Source: Hyphomicrobiales bacterium
GTDB taxonomy: Bacteria; Pseudomonadota; Alphaproteobacteria; Rhizobiales; Rhizobiaceae
Direction of reading: 5' to 3'
NCBI GenBank assembly: GCA_900467745.1
Contig: UBQW01000041.1
Coordinates: 39,108-103,107 of the forward strand
Length of the DNA stretch: 64,000 nucleotides
The notes under the pieces were generated by a model that did not search any database, was not told the DNA's origin, and saw nothing but the letters and a program-made list of their open reading frames with translations. Shown here one piece after another: positions 32,674-41,066 of the stretch (the stretch's first letter is position 1; each line of letters begins with the position of its first letter). The translations under genes and the position numbers were made by a program.

Positions 32674-33162
32674 ATGGACCGTCTTGATCGCAAAATTCTG
32701 CGTCTTTTGCAGGAAGATTCTACGTTGGCGGTTGCCGATCTCGCAAAGAAGGTCGGCCTTTCCACGACGCCATGCTGGCGCCGTATCCAGAAAATGGAAG
32801 AAGACGGCGTCATCAAGCGCCGTGTGGCGATCCTCGATCCAGAGAAGGTCAACACCAAGGTCACGGTTTTCGTTTCCATCCGCACCGCGACGCATTCGAT
32901 CGAATGGCTGCGGCGGTTTTCGGAAGTGGTGGCGGACTTCCCTGAAGTCGTCGAGTTCTACCGCATGAGCGGCGACGTGGATTACCTGCTGCGCGTCGTC
33001 GTGCCGGATATCGCGGCCTATGATGCTTTCTACAAGCGGATGATCGCCAAGATCGAAATCCGCGACGTCTCCTCGGCTTTCGCGATGGAGCAGATCAAGT
33101 ATTCGACGCAGCTGCCGCTCGACTACATGATCCTCGACACATCGAAGTCCAACGAGGACTGA
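32674..33162 (+). CDS. Lrp/AsnC-family transcriptional regulator
   Basis: 162 residues: N-terminal helix-turn-helix (LDRKILRLLQEDSTLAVADLA and GLSTTPCWRRIQKMEEDGVI) and a C-terminal RAM ligand-binding domain (MSGDVDYLLRVVVPDIAAYD). Family members bind amino acids and control their metabolism. It stands alone after an AT-rich 67 bp region with GGGGTGGGG before the ATG. No neighbouring amino-acid gene identifies a target. Confidence 0.92.
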   Translation: MDRLDRKILRLLQEDSTLAVADLAKKVGLSTTPCWRRIQKMEEDGVIKRRVAILDPEKVNTKVTVFVSIRTATHSIEWLRRFSEVVADFPEVVEFYRMSGDVDYLLRVVVPDIAAYDAFYKRMIAKIEIRDVSSAFAMEQIKYSTQLPLDYMILDTSKSNED

Positions 33163-33170
33163 GTTCAGCC

Positions 33171-33872
33171 CTAGAGGACTGATCCCTTATGCTGAACGCG
33201 GGCGAGAATTTTCTCGCTCGTCAGTTCTCTTGCAGCATCCTTGCCGATCCACCGTGCGGTCTTGTCCATGTCAGCGGCCAGCCGCTCCGCCAGCGTCAAC
33301 GCGAGGGGGTGGCAATGCTGGTTGCGCTTGCCGATGTTGCGGAGCGCCCAGTTGACGGCCTTGCGCACGAAGTTGCGTGGATCGGTGGCGTGGCGTTCGA
33401 TGAGCGGCAGAAGGGCGATCAGCGTTTCGTCCGGCTCCGTCTTCATGTGAACGGCGGCGCTGGCGATCATCGCGAAGGCAGTGCGACGGACGAACTCGCG
33501 ATCATCAGCCGCCAGATCCGGGATGAGCGACAGCAGCCTTGCCTTGACGAAGATGTCGGCTGCGGTATCGACGATCTCCCAGGAGTGGAAGTCGTCTGCC
33601 CATTTTCGGGCTTGGCTCTCCGTCAGCTGCCTCGGGTCGGCCGTGTAGAGCGCGAGCAGACGCGCTTCCCTGATATTGCTTTTCCAAAGTTCCAACGCCC
33701 GCGCGTGGTCTTTCTTCACCGTGCGGGCGATTGCCTGCATGACCGGGTTGGAGATGCCGAGCGCCGTATCGGTCACGATGCCGAAACGGCGCATTCCTGA
33801 TATCGCTTCCTCCGAGCGCAACGTGCGCAGATGCGCGATCAAATCCGCTGCGCTGGAGGAGGGGCCGATCAT
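33171..33872 (-). CDS. DNA alkylation repair protein, AlkD-like HEAT-repeat family
   Basis: 233 residues of mostly helical HEAT-like repeats; FGIVTDTALGISNPVMQAIA, RKWADDFHSWEIVDTAAD and NFVRKAVNWALRNIGKRN match the AlkD/DUF2067-like alkylpurine glycosylase family (Trp/Asp motif). AlkD removes alkylated bases without base flipping; activity here is inferred from family. Start at ATG 33872, which overlaps the upstream dehydrogenase stop (33869) by four bases, so the two are coupled. Confidence 0.82.
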   Translation of the reverse strand: MIGPSSSAADLIAHLRTLRSEEAISGMRRFGIVTDTALGISNPVMQAIARTVKKDHARALELWKSNIREARLLALYTADPRQLTESQARKWADDFHSWEIVDTAADIFVKARLLSLIPDLAADDREFVRRTAFAMIASAAVHMKTEPDETLIALLPLIERHATDPRNFVRKAVNWALRNIGKRNQHCHPLALTLAERLAADMDKTARWIGKDAARELTSEKILARVQHKGSVL

Positions 33873-34738
33873 TTTTCGAGGCGGGCGAGCAGCGAGGACG
33901 TGTCCCAACGATTGCCGCCCATGGCCTGGACGTCGCCGTAGAACTGATCGACGAGGGCGGTGAGGGGCAGCTTGGCGCCGTTGTGGCGGGCTTCGTCGAG
34001 AACGATGCCGAGATCCTTGCGCATCCAGTCGATGGCGAAGCCGAAGTCGTACTTGCCTTCGTTCATGGTCTTGTGGCGGTTTTCCATCTGCCAGGAGCCG
34101 GCGGCACCCTTGGAAATGACGTCGACGACCTTCTCGATATCGAGGCCAGCGCGCTTGCCGAAATGGATGCCCTCGGCGAGACCCTGGACAATACCGGCGA
34201 TGCAGATCTGGTTGATCATCTTGGTGAGCTGTCCGGCACCCGGCGCGCCCATCAGGCCGACCATGCGGGCGAATGCGTCGATGACGGGCTTGGCCTTCTC
34301 ATAGACGGCGTCCTCGGCACCGCACATGACCGTCAACACGCCATTCTCTGCGCCGGCCTGGCCGCCCGATACGGGAGCGTCGATGAAGCCCACGCTTTTT
34401 TCCTTGGCGGCGGCGTAGAGTTCGCGGGCGACGTCGGCGCTGGCGGTGGTGTTGTCGATCAGGATCGCGCCCGCTTTCATCGTCTGCAGAACGCCGTCCT
34501 TGCCTGACGTCACTGAGCGGAGATCGTCGTCGTTGCCGACGCAGGTGAAGACGAAATCGGCGTCGCGGGCGGCCTCCGCCGGCGTCGGGGCCGACTTTCC
34601 GCCGAATTTCTCGGCCCAGGCGGCCGCCTTGGCGGCGGTGCGGTTATAGACAGTGACATCATGGCCGCCTTTCACCTTCAGATGACCTGCCATGGGAAAA
34701 CCCATGACGCCGAGACCGATGAATGCGACTTTTGCCAT
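33869..34738 (-). CDS. NAD(P)-dependent beta-hydroxyacid dehydrogenase (HIBADH / tartronate semialdehyde reductase family)
   Basis: 289 residues. Rossmann fold FIGLGVMGFPMAGHL at the N-terminus (GxGxxG), DAPVSGGQAGAENG (substrate loop) and the catalytic Lys in GAGQLTKMINQI. Family members include 3-hydroxyisobutyrate dehydrogenase, 2-hydroxy-3-oxopropionate reductase and succinic semialdehyde reductase; which one is unclear. First gene of a two-gene unit with the AlkD-like gene. Confidence 0.88.
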   Translation of the reverse strand: MAKVAFIGLGVMGFPMAGHLKVKGGHDVTVYNRTAAKAAAWAEKFGGKSAPTPAEAARDADFVFTCVGNDDDLRSVTSGKDGVLQTMKAGAILIDNTTASADVARELYAAAKEKSVGFIDAPVSGGQAGAENGVLTVMCGAEDAVYEKAKPVIDAFARMVGLMGAPGAGQLTKMINQICIAGIVQGLAEGIHFGKRAGLDIEKVVDVISKGAAGSWQMENRHKTMNEGKYDFGFAIDWMRKDLGIVLDEARHNGAKLPLTALVDQFYGDVQAMGGNRWDTSSLLARLEK

Positions 34739-34905
34739 GTACCTATCCTTTCATGAATGCGTGCTTGAGGAGTAGCCCAAATAGGGCTGGGCGAAAAGCC
34801 GCCGAAATGATGCGAGGCGTTCGGCTTGGAACAAAATTCCGCTCAAGGCCCGAAATCGGGTCAGGATAATTTCGAGCGGGCCGAAAATCACAAACATAAT
34901 TGTCG

Positions 34906-34920
34906 ATCTAATTTATAGAT
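34906..34920. promoter_or_regulatory. LysR-type box candidate before ssuA
   Basis: ATCTA-N5-TAGAT dyad in an AT-rich patch, ending 78 bp before the ssuA start. It fits the T-N11-A shape of LysR-type regulators such as CysB/Cbl, which control sulfonate genes. Short and only one copy, so weak evidence. Confidence 0.35.
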
Positions 34921-34998
34921 TTCAGCAGAATTTCCCCATCGCAAACACAGCGGCTTCGGAGATCGGATCCGAAACACGCTGATCGAAAGGGGACGGCT

Positions 34999-35961
34999 AT
35001 GATTTCTCGTCGACAGACACTGGGCCTTTTCGGCGCCGCTGCAGCAACCGCTGTACTGCCTGCCATCCGGCCGGCGCGCGCCGCCGCCACCGAGTTTCGC
35101 ATCGGCTGGCAGAAGAACGGCGTTCTGGCGCTCGCCAAGCGCAGAGGGGCGATTGAGAAGCGGCTTGCCGACAAGGGTATCACCGTCAGCTGGTCCGAAT
35201 TCACCTCGGGGCCGCCGCTGTTGGAAGCGCTGGGGGCCGGTGCGCTCGATTTCGGGGCGACGGGCGATGTGCCGCCGCTATTCGCACAGGCGGCCGGCGG
35301 CCAGCTCTATTACGTCGGCACCTATCGCGGCAGCGCTGCCGGCTCGGCGATCGTCGTGCGCAAGGATTCGGACATCAAGACGGTCGAAGACCTGAAGGGC
35401 AAGAAGGTCGCCTTCAAGCGCGGATCGAGCGCCCATAACGTGACCGTCAAGATCCTGCGCAAGGCCGGCCTCAAGATTGACGATGTCGAGCCGATCGACC
35501 TGTCGCCGCCGGACGCGGCCGCCGCCTTCAAGAACGGCAGCATCGACGCATGGTCGATCTGGGATCTCTATCTCGCCATCGTCGAGGCCGATCCGCAGAC
35601 GCGTATCCTGTCCACCGCCGAGGGGATCGTGCCGTCCTACAGCTACTTCCTCGCCAATGCCGGCTTCACCGATGCCAATGGGCAGGTCATCAGCGATGTC
35701 ATCGATGAGCTCGCCAAGGTCGGCCGGTCCGCGCAGGGCAAGCTCGACGATACGATCAAGGAGCTCTCGGAGATAACAGGCGTTCCCGTCGATATCACCC
35801 GCGTGACGCTGACACGGGCGAGCGCCGATCTCGGCGGTGTGTCGACGATCAGCGACGACGCGGCCGCATACCAGCAGGCGCTGGCCGACGAGTTCTACAA
35901 TCTCGGGATCGTGCCGAAGCAGCTCACCGTCAGCAATGCCATCTGGCACCCCGCCAGCTAA
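34999..35961 (+). CDS. ssuA: Alkanesulfonate ABC transporter substrate-binding protein SsuA
   Basis: 320 residues. A Tat-like signal (SRRQTLGLFGAAAATAVLPA) directs export to the periplasm, where it binds sulfonates. FRIGWQKNGVLALAKRRG and GALDFGATGDVPPLFAQA are typical of SsuA. First gene of ssuADCB; its start has GGGGACGG nearby. Expected to be expressed under sulfate limitation. Confidence 0.92.
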   Translation: MISRRQTLGLFGAAAATAVLPAIRPARAAATEFRIGWQKNGVLALAKRRGAIEKRLADKGITVSWSEFTSGPPLLEALGAGALDFGATGDVPPLFAQAAGGQLYYVGTYRGSAAGSAIVVRKDSDIKTVEDLKGKKVAFKRGSSAHNVTVKILRKAGLKIDDVEPIDLSPPDAAAAFKNGSIDAWSIWDLYLAIVEADPQTRILSTAEGIVPSYSYFLANAGFTDANGQVISDVIDELAKVGRSAQGKLDDTIKELSEITGVPVDITRVTLTRASADLGGVSTISDDAAAYQQALADEFYNLGIVPKQLTVSNAIWHPAS

Positions 35962-35988
35962 GCCGTCTTCCATACAAGGATCATTTCC

Positions 35989-37164
35989 ATGAGCAGCAAG
36001 CACGATCCCATCAATTTTCTCTGGTTCATCCCGACATCGGGAGACGGGGCCTATCTCGGCTCCAACGATCTGAACCGCGCGCCGGAATTCGACTATCTCA
36101 CGCAGATCGCTCAAGCCGCCGATCGTCTCGGCTATTCCGGCGTGCTTCTGCCCACCGGGGTCTCCTGCGAGGAATCCTTCGTGACGGCGGCGGCACTTGC
36201 CACCAAGACGGAGAAGCTGCAGTTCCTGGTCGCCATCCGCCCCGGCACGGCGTCGCCCGCCTATTACGCGCGGCTGACGACGACCCTTGACCGGATCTCG
36301 AACGGGCGGCTGCTGCTCAACATTGTCGTTGGCGGCAGTCCAGGCGAGCTTGCCGGCGATGGCATCACGCTGGCGCATGACGAGCGCTACGCCCATGCCG
36401 ACGAGTTCTTCACGGTGTTCGAGGAACTGCTGGAGAAGGGTGTCGCCAGCTATGACGGCAAATACATCAAGGCGACCAATGCGCGCCTCGGTTTCCCCTC
36501 CGTGCAAAACCCGCGCCCGCCGCTCTATTTCGGCGGCTCCTCGGATGCCGGTATCGATTTCTCGGTCGGGCGCGTCGACAAGTACCTGACGTGGGGCGAG
36601 CCGCCGGCGCAGGTGGCCGAGAAGGTTCAGAAGGTGCGTGCGGCGGCAGCGGAGAAGGGCCGCGAGGTCAGCTTCGGCATCCGCCTGCATTTCATCGTTC
36701 GAGAAACCGACGAGGAGGCCTGGGCCGCCGCCGACCGGCTGATCTCCAAGCTCGACGACGAGACGATCCAGGAGGCGCAGCAGCGCTTCGTCAACGAGTC
36801 CGATTCCGTCGGCCAGAAACGCATGGCGGCGCTGCATGGTGGACGGCGTGACAAGCTCGAAGTGTCGCCCAACCTCTGGGCGGGCGTCGGGCTGGTGCGC
36901 GCCGGTGCCGGCACGGCTCTGGTCGGCTCGCCGAAGACGGTGGCCGCGCGGCTGCGCGAATACCAGGATGTCGGCATCGACACGGTGATCGGCTCCGGCT
37001 ACCCGCATCTGGAAGAGGCCTATCGTGTGGCCGAATTGCTGTTTCCGGAACTCGGCATCACCCGCAAGGAGCAGCGCCACGGTTTCGACAGCGACTTCGG
37101 CAAACGCCAGGTCTTTGGCGGTGGCAGCCACGGCGGCAATCTCAAGGTGGTCTCCGGATCCTGA
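35989..37164 (+). CDS. ssuD: FMNH2-dependent alkanesulfonate monooxygenase SsuD
   Basis: 391 residues, slightly longer than the E. coli enzyme. Cleaves the C-S bond of alkanesulfonates to give sulfite and an aldehyde using reduced FMN. Seen: FLWFIPTSGDGAYLG at the N-terminus, DRLGYSGVLLPTGVSCEE, NIVVGGSPGELAGDG and HPHLEEAYR-type C-terminal block (YPHLEEAYRVAELLFPELG). Needs a flavin reductase (SsuE); none is encoded next to it. Confidence 0.93.
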   Translation: MSSKHDPINFLWFIPTSGDGAYLGSNDLNRAPEFDYLTQIAQAADRLGYSGVLLPTGVSCEESFVTAAALATKTEKLQFLVAIRPGTASPAYYARLTTTLDRISNGRLLLNIVVGGSPGELAGDGITLAHDERYAHADEFFTVFEELLEKGVASYDGKYIKATNARLGFPSVQNPRPPLYFGGSSDAGIDFSVGRVDKYLTWGEPPAQVAEKVQKVRAAAAEKGREVSFGIRLHFIVRETDEEAWAAADRLISKLDDETIQEAQQRFVNESDSVGQKRMAALHGGRRDKLEVSPNLWAGVGLVRAGAGTALVGSPKTVAARLREYQDVGIDTVIGSGYPHLEEAYRVAELLFPELGITRKEQRHGFDSDFGKRQVFGGGSHGGNLKVVSGS

Positions 37165-37266
37165 TCGGACGGATGAGCTGCCGGCTATGAGCGGGCAGCG
37201 CTTCAACGGACGCATGTCTGCCAACGGGCTTGAGACCGTGGCGACACAGAGGCGAGGAAGAACTCC

Positions 37267-38115
37267 ATGTCGACATTCGATACGCCGATCGGCCGCGCGC
37301 TGACGGAGCGGACAGCGGGCAGGACGGCTCCGAAGCAAGGTTTTCGCCTGCCGTTGCCGGGGCGAGATCGGTTGCTGCCCTATCTGGTGCCGCTTGCCAT
37401 CATCGCTGCATGGCAGCTCGGCTGTTCCGTAGGCTGGATCTCGTCGCGCATCATGCCGTCGCCGGCGGACGTCGCCGTGGCCTTCTGGTCGACGACGCTT
37501 TCGGGACAGCTGCCGCATGATATTCTCATCAGCGCCGGCCGGGCCTTTGCTGGGCTCGTCGTCGGCGGGGCGATCGGTTTTCTGCTCGGGATCGCCAATG
37601 GCGTCTCCAAGCTTTCCGAACAGCTGACCGATACGACGCTGCAGATGCTGCGCACCATTCCGCATCTGGCGATGATCCCGCTCGTCATCCTGTGGTTCGG
37701 GATCGGCGAGGAATCGAAGCTGTTCCTGACCTCGCTCGGCGTGCTGTTTCCCGTCTATCTCAACACCTATCACGGCGTGCGCAATGTCGATCGCGATCTG
37801 ATCGAGATGGGCCGGGTCTACGGGATGAGCAACTGGACACTGTTTCGCAAGGTGGTCTTTCCCGGCGCGCTTCCCTCGATCTTCGTCGGGCTGCGCTATG
37901 CGCTCGGCATCATGTGGCTGACGCTGATCGTCTCGGAATCGATCGCCGCGTCGTCAGGGATCGGCCACATGGCCAACAATGCCCGCGAATTCATGATGAC
38001 CGATGTCGTCGTGCTGGCGCTTGTCATCTACGCGCTTCTCGGCAAATTCGCCGATGTCGTGGCCCGTTCGCTCGAGCGCCGGGCGCTCAGGTGGAACCCT
38101 GTCTATCAGAAGTAG
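37267..38115 (+). CDS. ssuC: Alkanesulfonate ABC transporter permease SsuC
   Basis: 282 residues, six transmembrane helices. The EAA-like loop EMGRVYGMSNWTLFRKVVFPGALPSIF and the C-terminal GIGHMANNAREFMMTDVV are typical of SsuC/TauC. Pairs with SsuB to import sulfonates. ATG 37267 follows GAGGAAG. Separated by 102 bp from ssuD with no strong hairpin, so one operon is likely. Confidence 0.92.
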   Translation: MSTFDTPIGRALTERTAGRTAPKQGFRLPLPGRDRLLPYLVPLAIIAAWQLGCSVGWISSRIMPSPADVAVAFWSTTLSGQLPHDILISAGRAFAGLVVGGAIGFLLGIANGVSKLSEQLTDTTLQMLRTIPHLAMIPLVILWFGIGEESKLFLTSLGVLFPVYLNTYHGVRNVDRDLIEMGRVYGMSNWTLFRKVVFPGALPSIFVGLRYALGIMWLTLIVSESIAASSGIGHMANNAREFMMTDVVVLALVIYALLGKFADVVARSLERRALRWNPVYQK

Positions 38116-38125
38116 GAGAAGGCCG

Positions 38126-38944
38126 ATGACCCTCATCGCACATGAGCGCTTCCAGGGCGTGGCCGATGCGCCGGAATATACGCATGACGCGCACAGGCCC
38201 GCGCGCAGCGGTGCCGCCGCGATCACCCTGAAAGGGCTGGAAAAGAGCTTTGGCGCCAACAGGGTGCTCAGGGGGATCAACCTGCACATTCCAGCCGGGC
38301 AGTTCGTCGCCGTGATCGGCAAGAGCGGATGCGGCAAGAGCACGCTTTTGCGCACTCTCATGGGCCTGGACGCGCCGACGTCGGGCGAGCTCACTTTCGA
38401 TACGCCTGATGGCGGCGAGGCCAATGCCCGTATCGTCTTCCAGGAGCCGAGGCTGCTACCATGGCTTGATGTTGCCGACAACGTCGCGGTCGGGCTTGGC
38501 GACAAGGTCGACCGGCGCCTGGCGGCGCAGGAGGTCGAGGCCGTGCTTTCGGAAGTGCAGCTGGCGGAGAAGGCCGGCGAGTGGCCGGCGCGGCTTTCGG
38601 GCGGGCAGCGGCAGCGCGTGGCGCTTGCCCGCGCGCTGGTGAGCCGTCCGGGCGTTCTGGCGCTGGACGAGCCGCTCGGCGCGCTCGATGCGCTGACGCG
38701 GATCAGCATGCAGGAGCTCTTGGCGCGGGTCTGGCGCGAGCTTGGCTTTACCGCCGTGCTGGTGACGCATGATGTCAGCGAGGCCGTGCATCTGGCGGAC
38801 CGCGTGATCGTGCTCGACGAGGGCAGGGTGTCGCTCGACCTCGCCATTCCCTATCCGCACCCACGCCGTCACGGCAATGCCGATCTGGCGGAACTCGAGG
38901 GCCGGCTGCTATCGGCCATTCTCGGAACGGATGGCGGTCACTGA
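38126..38944 (+). CDS. ssuB: Alkanesulfonate ABC transporter ATP-binding protein SsuB
   Basis: 272 residues. Walker A GKSGCGKST (65-73), Q-loop FQEPRLLPWLDV, signature LSGGQRQRVALARAL, Walker B VLALDEPLGALDA and H-loop VLVTHDVSEAV. About 30 extra N-terminal residues precede the nucleotide-binding domain. ATG 38126 preceded by TAGGAGAAGG. Last gene of the operon, converging on a GST gene 17 bp away. Confidence 0.93.
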   Translation: MTLIAHERFQGVADAPEYTHDAHRPARSGAAAITLKGLEKSFGANRVLRGINLHIPAGQFVAVIGKSGCGKSTLLRTLMGLDAPTSGELTFDTPDGGEANARIVFQEPRLLPWLDVADNVAVGLGDKVDRRLAAQEVEAVLSEVQLAEKAGEWPARLSGGQRQRVALARALVSRPGVLALDEPLGALDALTRISMQELLARVWRELGFTAVLVTHDVSEAVHLADRVIVLDEGRVSLDLAIPYPHPRRHGNADLAELEGRLLSAILGTDGGH

Positions 38945-38961
38945 TTGGTGACGGGTGCGCT

Positions 38962-39648
38962 TCAGGCCTCGGCGTCGCTGGGCCTGAAGCGGGCGGGCAG
39001 GTTTTCCTTGTTGGGATAATACTTGAAGTATGGCATGGCTTCCTCGAGCACCCTGGCCACCGACGCGCGCTCCATCAGGCGCGCGTGATAGGCTGCAAGC
39101 TTGGGAAAGTCGCTGCCATAAGGCACCAGCGTTTCGGCGTAGAACAGGCCGGGTGCGGCGGCACAGTCCGCCATGGTGAAGCTCTCACCAGTGATCCAAC
39201 CGTCGGCCACCAGCTTGTCCTCGATCACGGCATAAGCGCGCCTGAGCGCTTGACCAGCCTCTTCCGCCCGGGCCTCGCTTCCGTCCGCCCGCATCCGTTC
39301 GCTGACGATCTGCTGCATCGGCTCTTGAATGTAATGATCGAAGAACCGGTCCCATAAACGCACATCAAGCGCCGCGTCGAAATCGGCGGGGATCAGACGT
39401 GCGCTGCCTGAATGATAGCGGTCGAGATATTCGATGATGATGGACGTCTCGAAAACGGTGCGCCCGCGGCCCGTATCCTCAAGCGCGGGCATCTTGCCGA
39501 GCGGCGAGAGTGCCAGAAAGGCCGTGCGCGAAGCTTCGTCGCCGAGATTGACGAGCACACGCTCGAACGGCGTGCCGCTTTCGTAAAGCGCGATCAGCAC
39601 TTTGTGGCAGAAGGAGGCAAGCGGATGCTGATGCAGGACGAGTGTCAT
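38962..39648 (-). CDS. Glutathione S-transferase family protein
   Basis: 228 residues: N-terminal thioredoxin-like domain (LVLHQHPLASFCHKVLIAL, LSPLGKMPALED, ETSIIIEYLDR) and C-terminal all-helical domain (FTMADCAAAPGLFYAETLVP). The position after HPLASFCHK suggests a Cys or Ser type of GST rather than a Tyr type. Substrate unknown. A perfect 11 bp dyad lies just upstream of the start, between it and the methyltransferase. Confidence 0.88.
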   Translation of the reverse strand: MTLVLHQHPLASFCHKVLIALYESGTPFERVLVNLGDEASRTAFLALSPLGKMPALEDTGRGRTVFETSIIIEYLDRYHSGSARLIPADFDAALDVRLWDRFFDHYIQEPMQQIVSERMRADGSEARAEEAGQALRRAYAVIEDKLVADGWITGESFTMADCAAAPGLFYAETLVPYGSDFPKLAAYHARLMERASVARVLEEAMPYFKYYPNKENLPARFRPSDAEA

Positions 39649-39661
39649 GAGAACGGATCCT

Positions 39662-39692
39662 TCGCGCCATTCAGGGATGTCGAATGGCGCGA
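39662..39692. repeat. Perfect 11 bp inverted repeat upstream of the GST gene
   Basis: Arms TCGCGCCATTC (39662-39672) and GAATGGCGCGA (39682-39692) with a 9-base loop. It lies between the methyltransferase 3' end and the GST start (13 bp before the GST ATG). Could terminate the methyltransferase message or serve as an operator or leader hairpin for GST; no T-run on either side. Confidence 0.5.
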
Positions 39693-39743
39693 TATCAGCA
39701 TGTCGTCATGTAAGCGGCAAGCGATTATCCGCCTGCGGGCGCT

Positions 39744-40559
39744 TTAGCGCAGCTTCGCGATCACTAGGTGTCCCGGCGCCGGCTGGCCGTCTTCCATGCG
39801 GACGTTGATGTCGGTGATCTCGATCAGCTCGAAGCCGGTGGCGTCGAGGCGTTCGCGGACGTAAGCCTCGGAGTGAGCGAAGCGCTGGTGCGGGCCGACC
39901 ATGTAGGCGCGGCCGGCGAGCTTTTCGGCGGGCAGGGTTTCCGAGGAGAAGATGAAGAGGCCGCCAGGCGTCAGGTTCTCGGCGGCGCCGAAGAACAGGG
40001 GCTCGAGACCGCCCAGATAGGGCAGGACGTCGGTGGCGGTGATGATGTCGAAGGGGTCTTCGTCATTGTCGTCGAGGAAGTCCTCGACCTCGGCGACGAA
40101 CAGCGTCTCGTAGAGGTCCTTCTCGTGGGCGATCTCGACCATGTTTTCCGAGAGGTCGATGCCGGTCATCTCCTCGCAGAGGTCGCGTAGCGTGCCGCCG
40201 GTCAGCCCGGTGCCGCAGCCGAGATCGAGCAGGCGCTTGAAGGGGCCGAGGTTCAGCGCCTGCAGGCGCTGGCGCACCAGCATGGGCACGTGATAGCCGA
40301 GTTGTTCGACGAGAACGTCCTCGAAGACTTCGGCGTGCTGGTCGAAGAGGGTCTCGACATAGGCGTCGGGGGCCTTGGCCGGCGTCTCGCCGCGGCCCAT
40401 GGCGGCGATGCGGACGGCAGCGCCGCCGTGATCGTCGGGATCGATCGCCAATACTTCTTCGTAGGCCTTCACGGCGGCATCGACATCGCCAGCCTTTTCC
40501 AACGCCAATGCGCGGTTATAGGCTTCCGCGAGTGCTTCTTCGTCGATCTTCTGGGCCAT
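39744..40559 (-). CDS. TPR-containing class I SAM-dependent methyltransferase
   Basis: 271 residues. An N-terminal TPR-like pair of helices (EALAEAYNRALALEKAGDVD and the next repeat, about 7-45) precedes a Rossmann-type methyltransferase: motif I LLDLGCGTGLTGG (about 112-124), EMTGIDLSENMVEIA, and DIITATDVLPYLGGL. Resembles the predicted methyltransferases with TPR (COG4976). The substrate is unknown; the TPR pair suggests a protein partner or protein substrate. ATG 40559. Confidence 0.85.
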   Translation of the reverse strand: MAQKIDEEALAEAYNRALALEKAGDVDAAVKAYEEVLAIDPDDHGGAAVRIAAMGRGETPAKAPDAYVETLFDQHAEVFEDVLVEQLGYHVPMLVRQRLQALNLGPFKRLLDLGCGTGLTGGTLRDLCEEMTGIDLSENMVEIAHEKDLYETLFVAEVEDFLDDNDEDPFDIITATDVLPYLGGLEPLFFGAAENLTPGGLFIFSSETLPAEKLAGRAYMVGPHQRFAHSEAYVRERLDATGFELIEITDINVRMEDGQPAPGHLVIAKLR

Positions 40560-40641
40560 GTCTGCTCACCATCGTTGGTTTGTTGCCCTGCCTCTAAGGC
40601 GAGCGGCCCGGTTTTGCAATGGCGAGGTTGATGGCGGCCGC

Positions 40642-40908
40642 TCAGTTGATGATGAACTCGCCTTTCAGCGCGCGCCATTCCGTGGCCGAGATCAGCTTGC
40701 GGTGAATGTAGCGCACCGAGTGCAGTGGTCCGTCCAGCGTCTCCTGCCAGAACTTCAGGAAGCCGCGCATTTCGGGAAAGTCGGGTGCAAGATCGTAATC
40801 CTGCCAGATATAAGTCTGCAGGATCGCGTGATGATCCGGCATGCGATAGAGGATCTGGGCCGTCGTCAGGCCGTAACCCTGAAGCTGTCTTTCCATGTCC
40901 TTGTGCAT
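40642..40908 (-). CDS. Usg-family small protein
   Basis: 88 residues, strongly matching the alphaproteobacterial Usg-like family: LQGYGLTTAQILYRMPDHHA, WQDYDLAPDFPEM and LDGPLHSVRYIHRKLI. Family named from the region upstream of trp genes; function unknown. I start at ATG 40908 because GAGG is spaced correctly; ATG 40929 is possible. Precedes the methyltransferase by 82 bp on the same strand. Confidence 0.85.
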   Translation of the reverse strand: MHKDMERQLQGYGLTTAQILYRMPDHHAILQTYIWQDYDLAPDFPEMRGFLKFWQETLDGPLHSVRYIHRKLISATEWRALKGEFIIN

Positions 40909-41030
40909 TTGATGCCTCGCTGTTCCCATTCGGCGCTTATTAGCGTCCGTTGAAATGAGAGCATGACATGGTTACGCGAAGCTTGCCAAAAGGCTACAAG
41001 AAAATGGATATCATTATTTATTTTCAACGG

Positions 41031-41062
41031 CTTGGCAGCTCTCGGTCGAGAGTGCTGCCAAG
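41031..41062 (-). terminator. Hairpin ending the amino-acid permease operon
   Basis: Arms CTTGGCAG (41031-41038) and CTGCCAAG (41055-41062) with an inner CTCTC/GAGAG pairing, immediately after the stop of the second permease on the minus strand, followed there by GCCGTTGAAAATAAATAA (AT-rich, no pure U-run). It marks the likely 3' end of the operon, so no ATPase gene follows. Confidence 0.55.
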
Positions 41063-41066
41063 GGGT

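Noticed and set aside
35278..37773. 831-codon open frame on the minus strand antisense to ssuA and ssuD
   Set aside because: High-GC shadow. The plus-strand frames encode clear SsuA and SsuD; the antisense product is Arg/Asp/Gly-rich with no family pattern.
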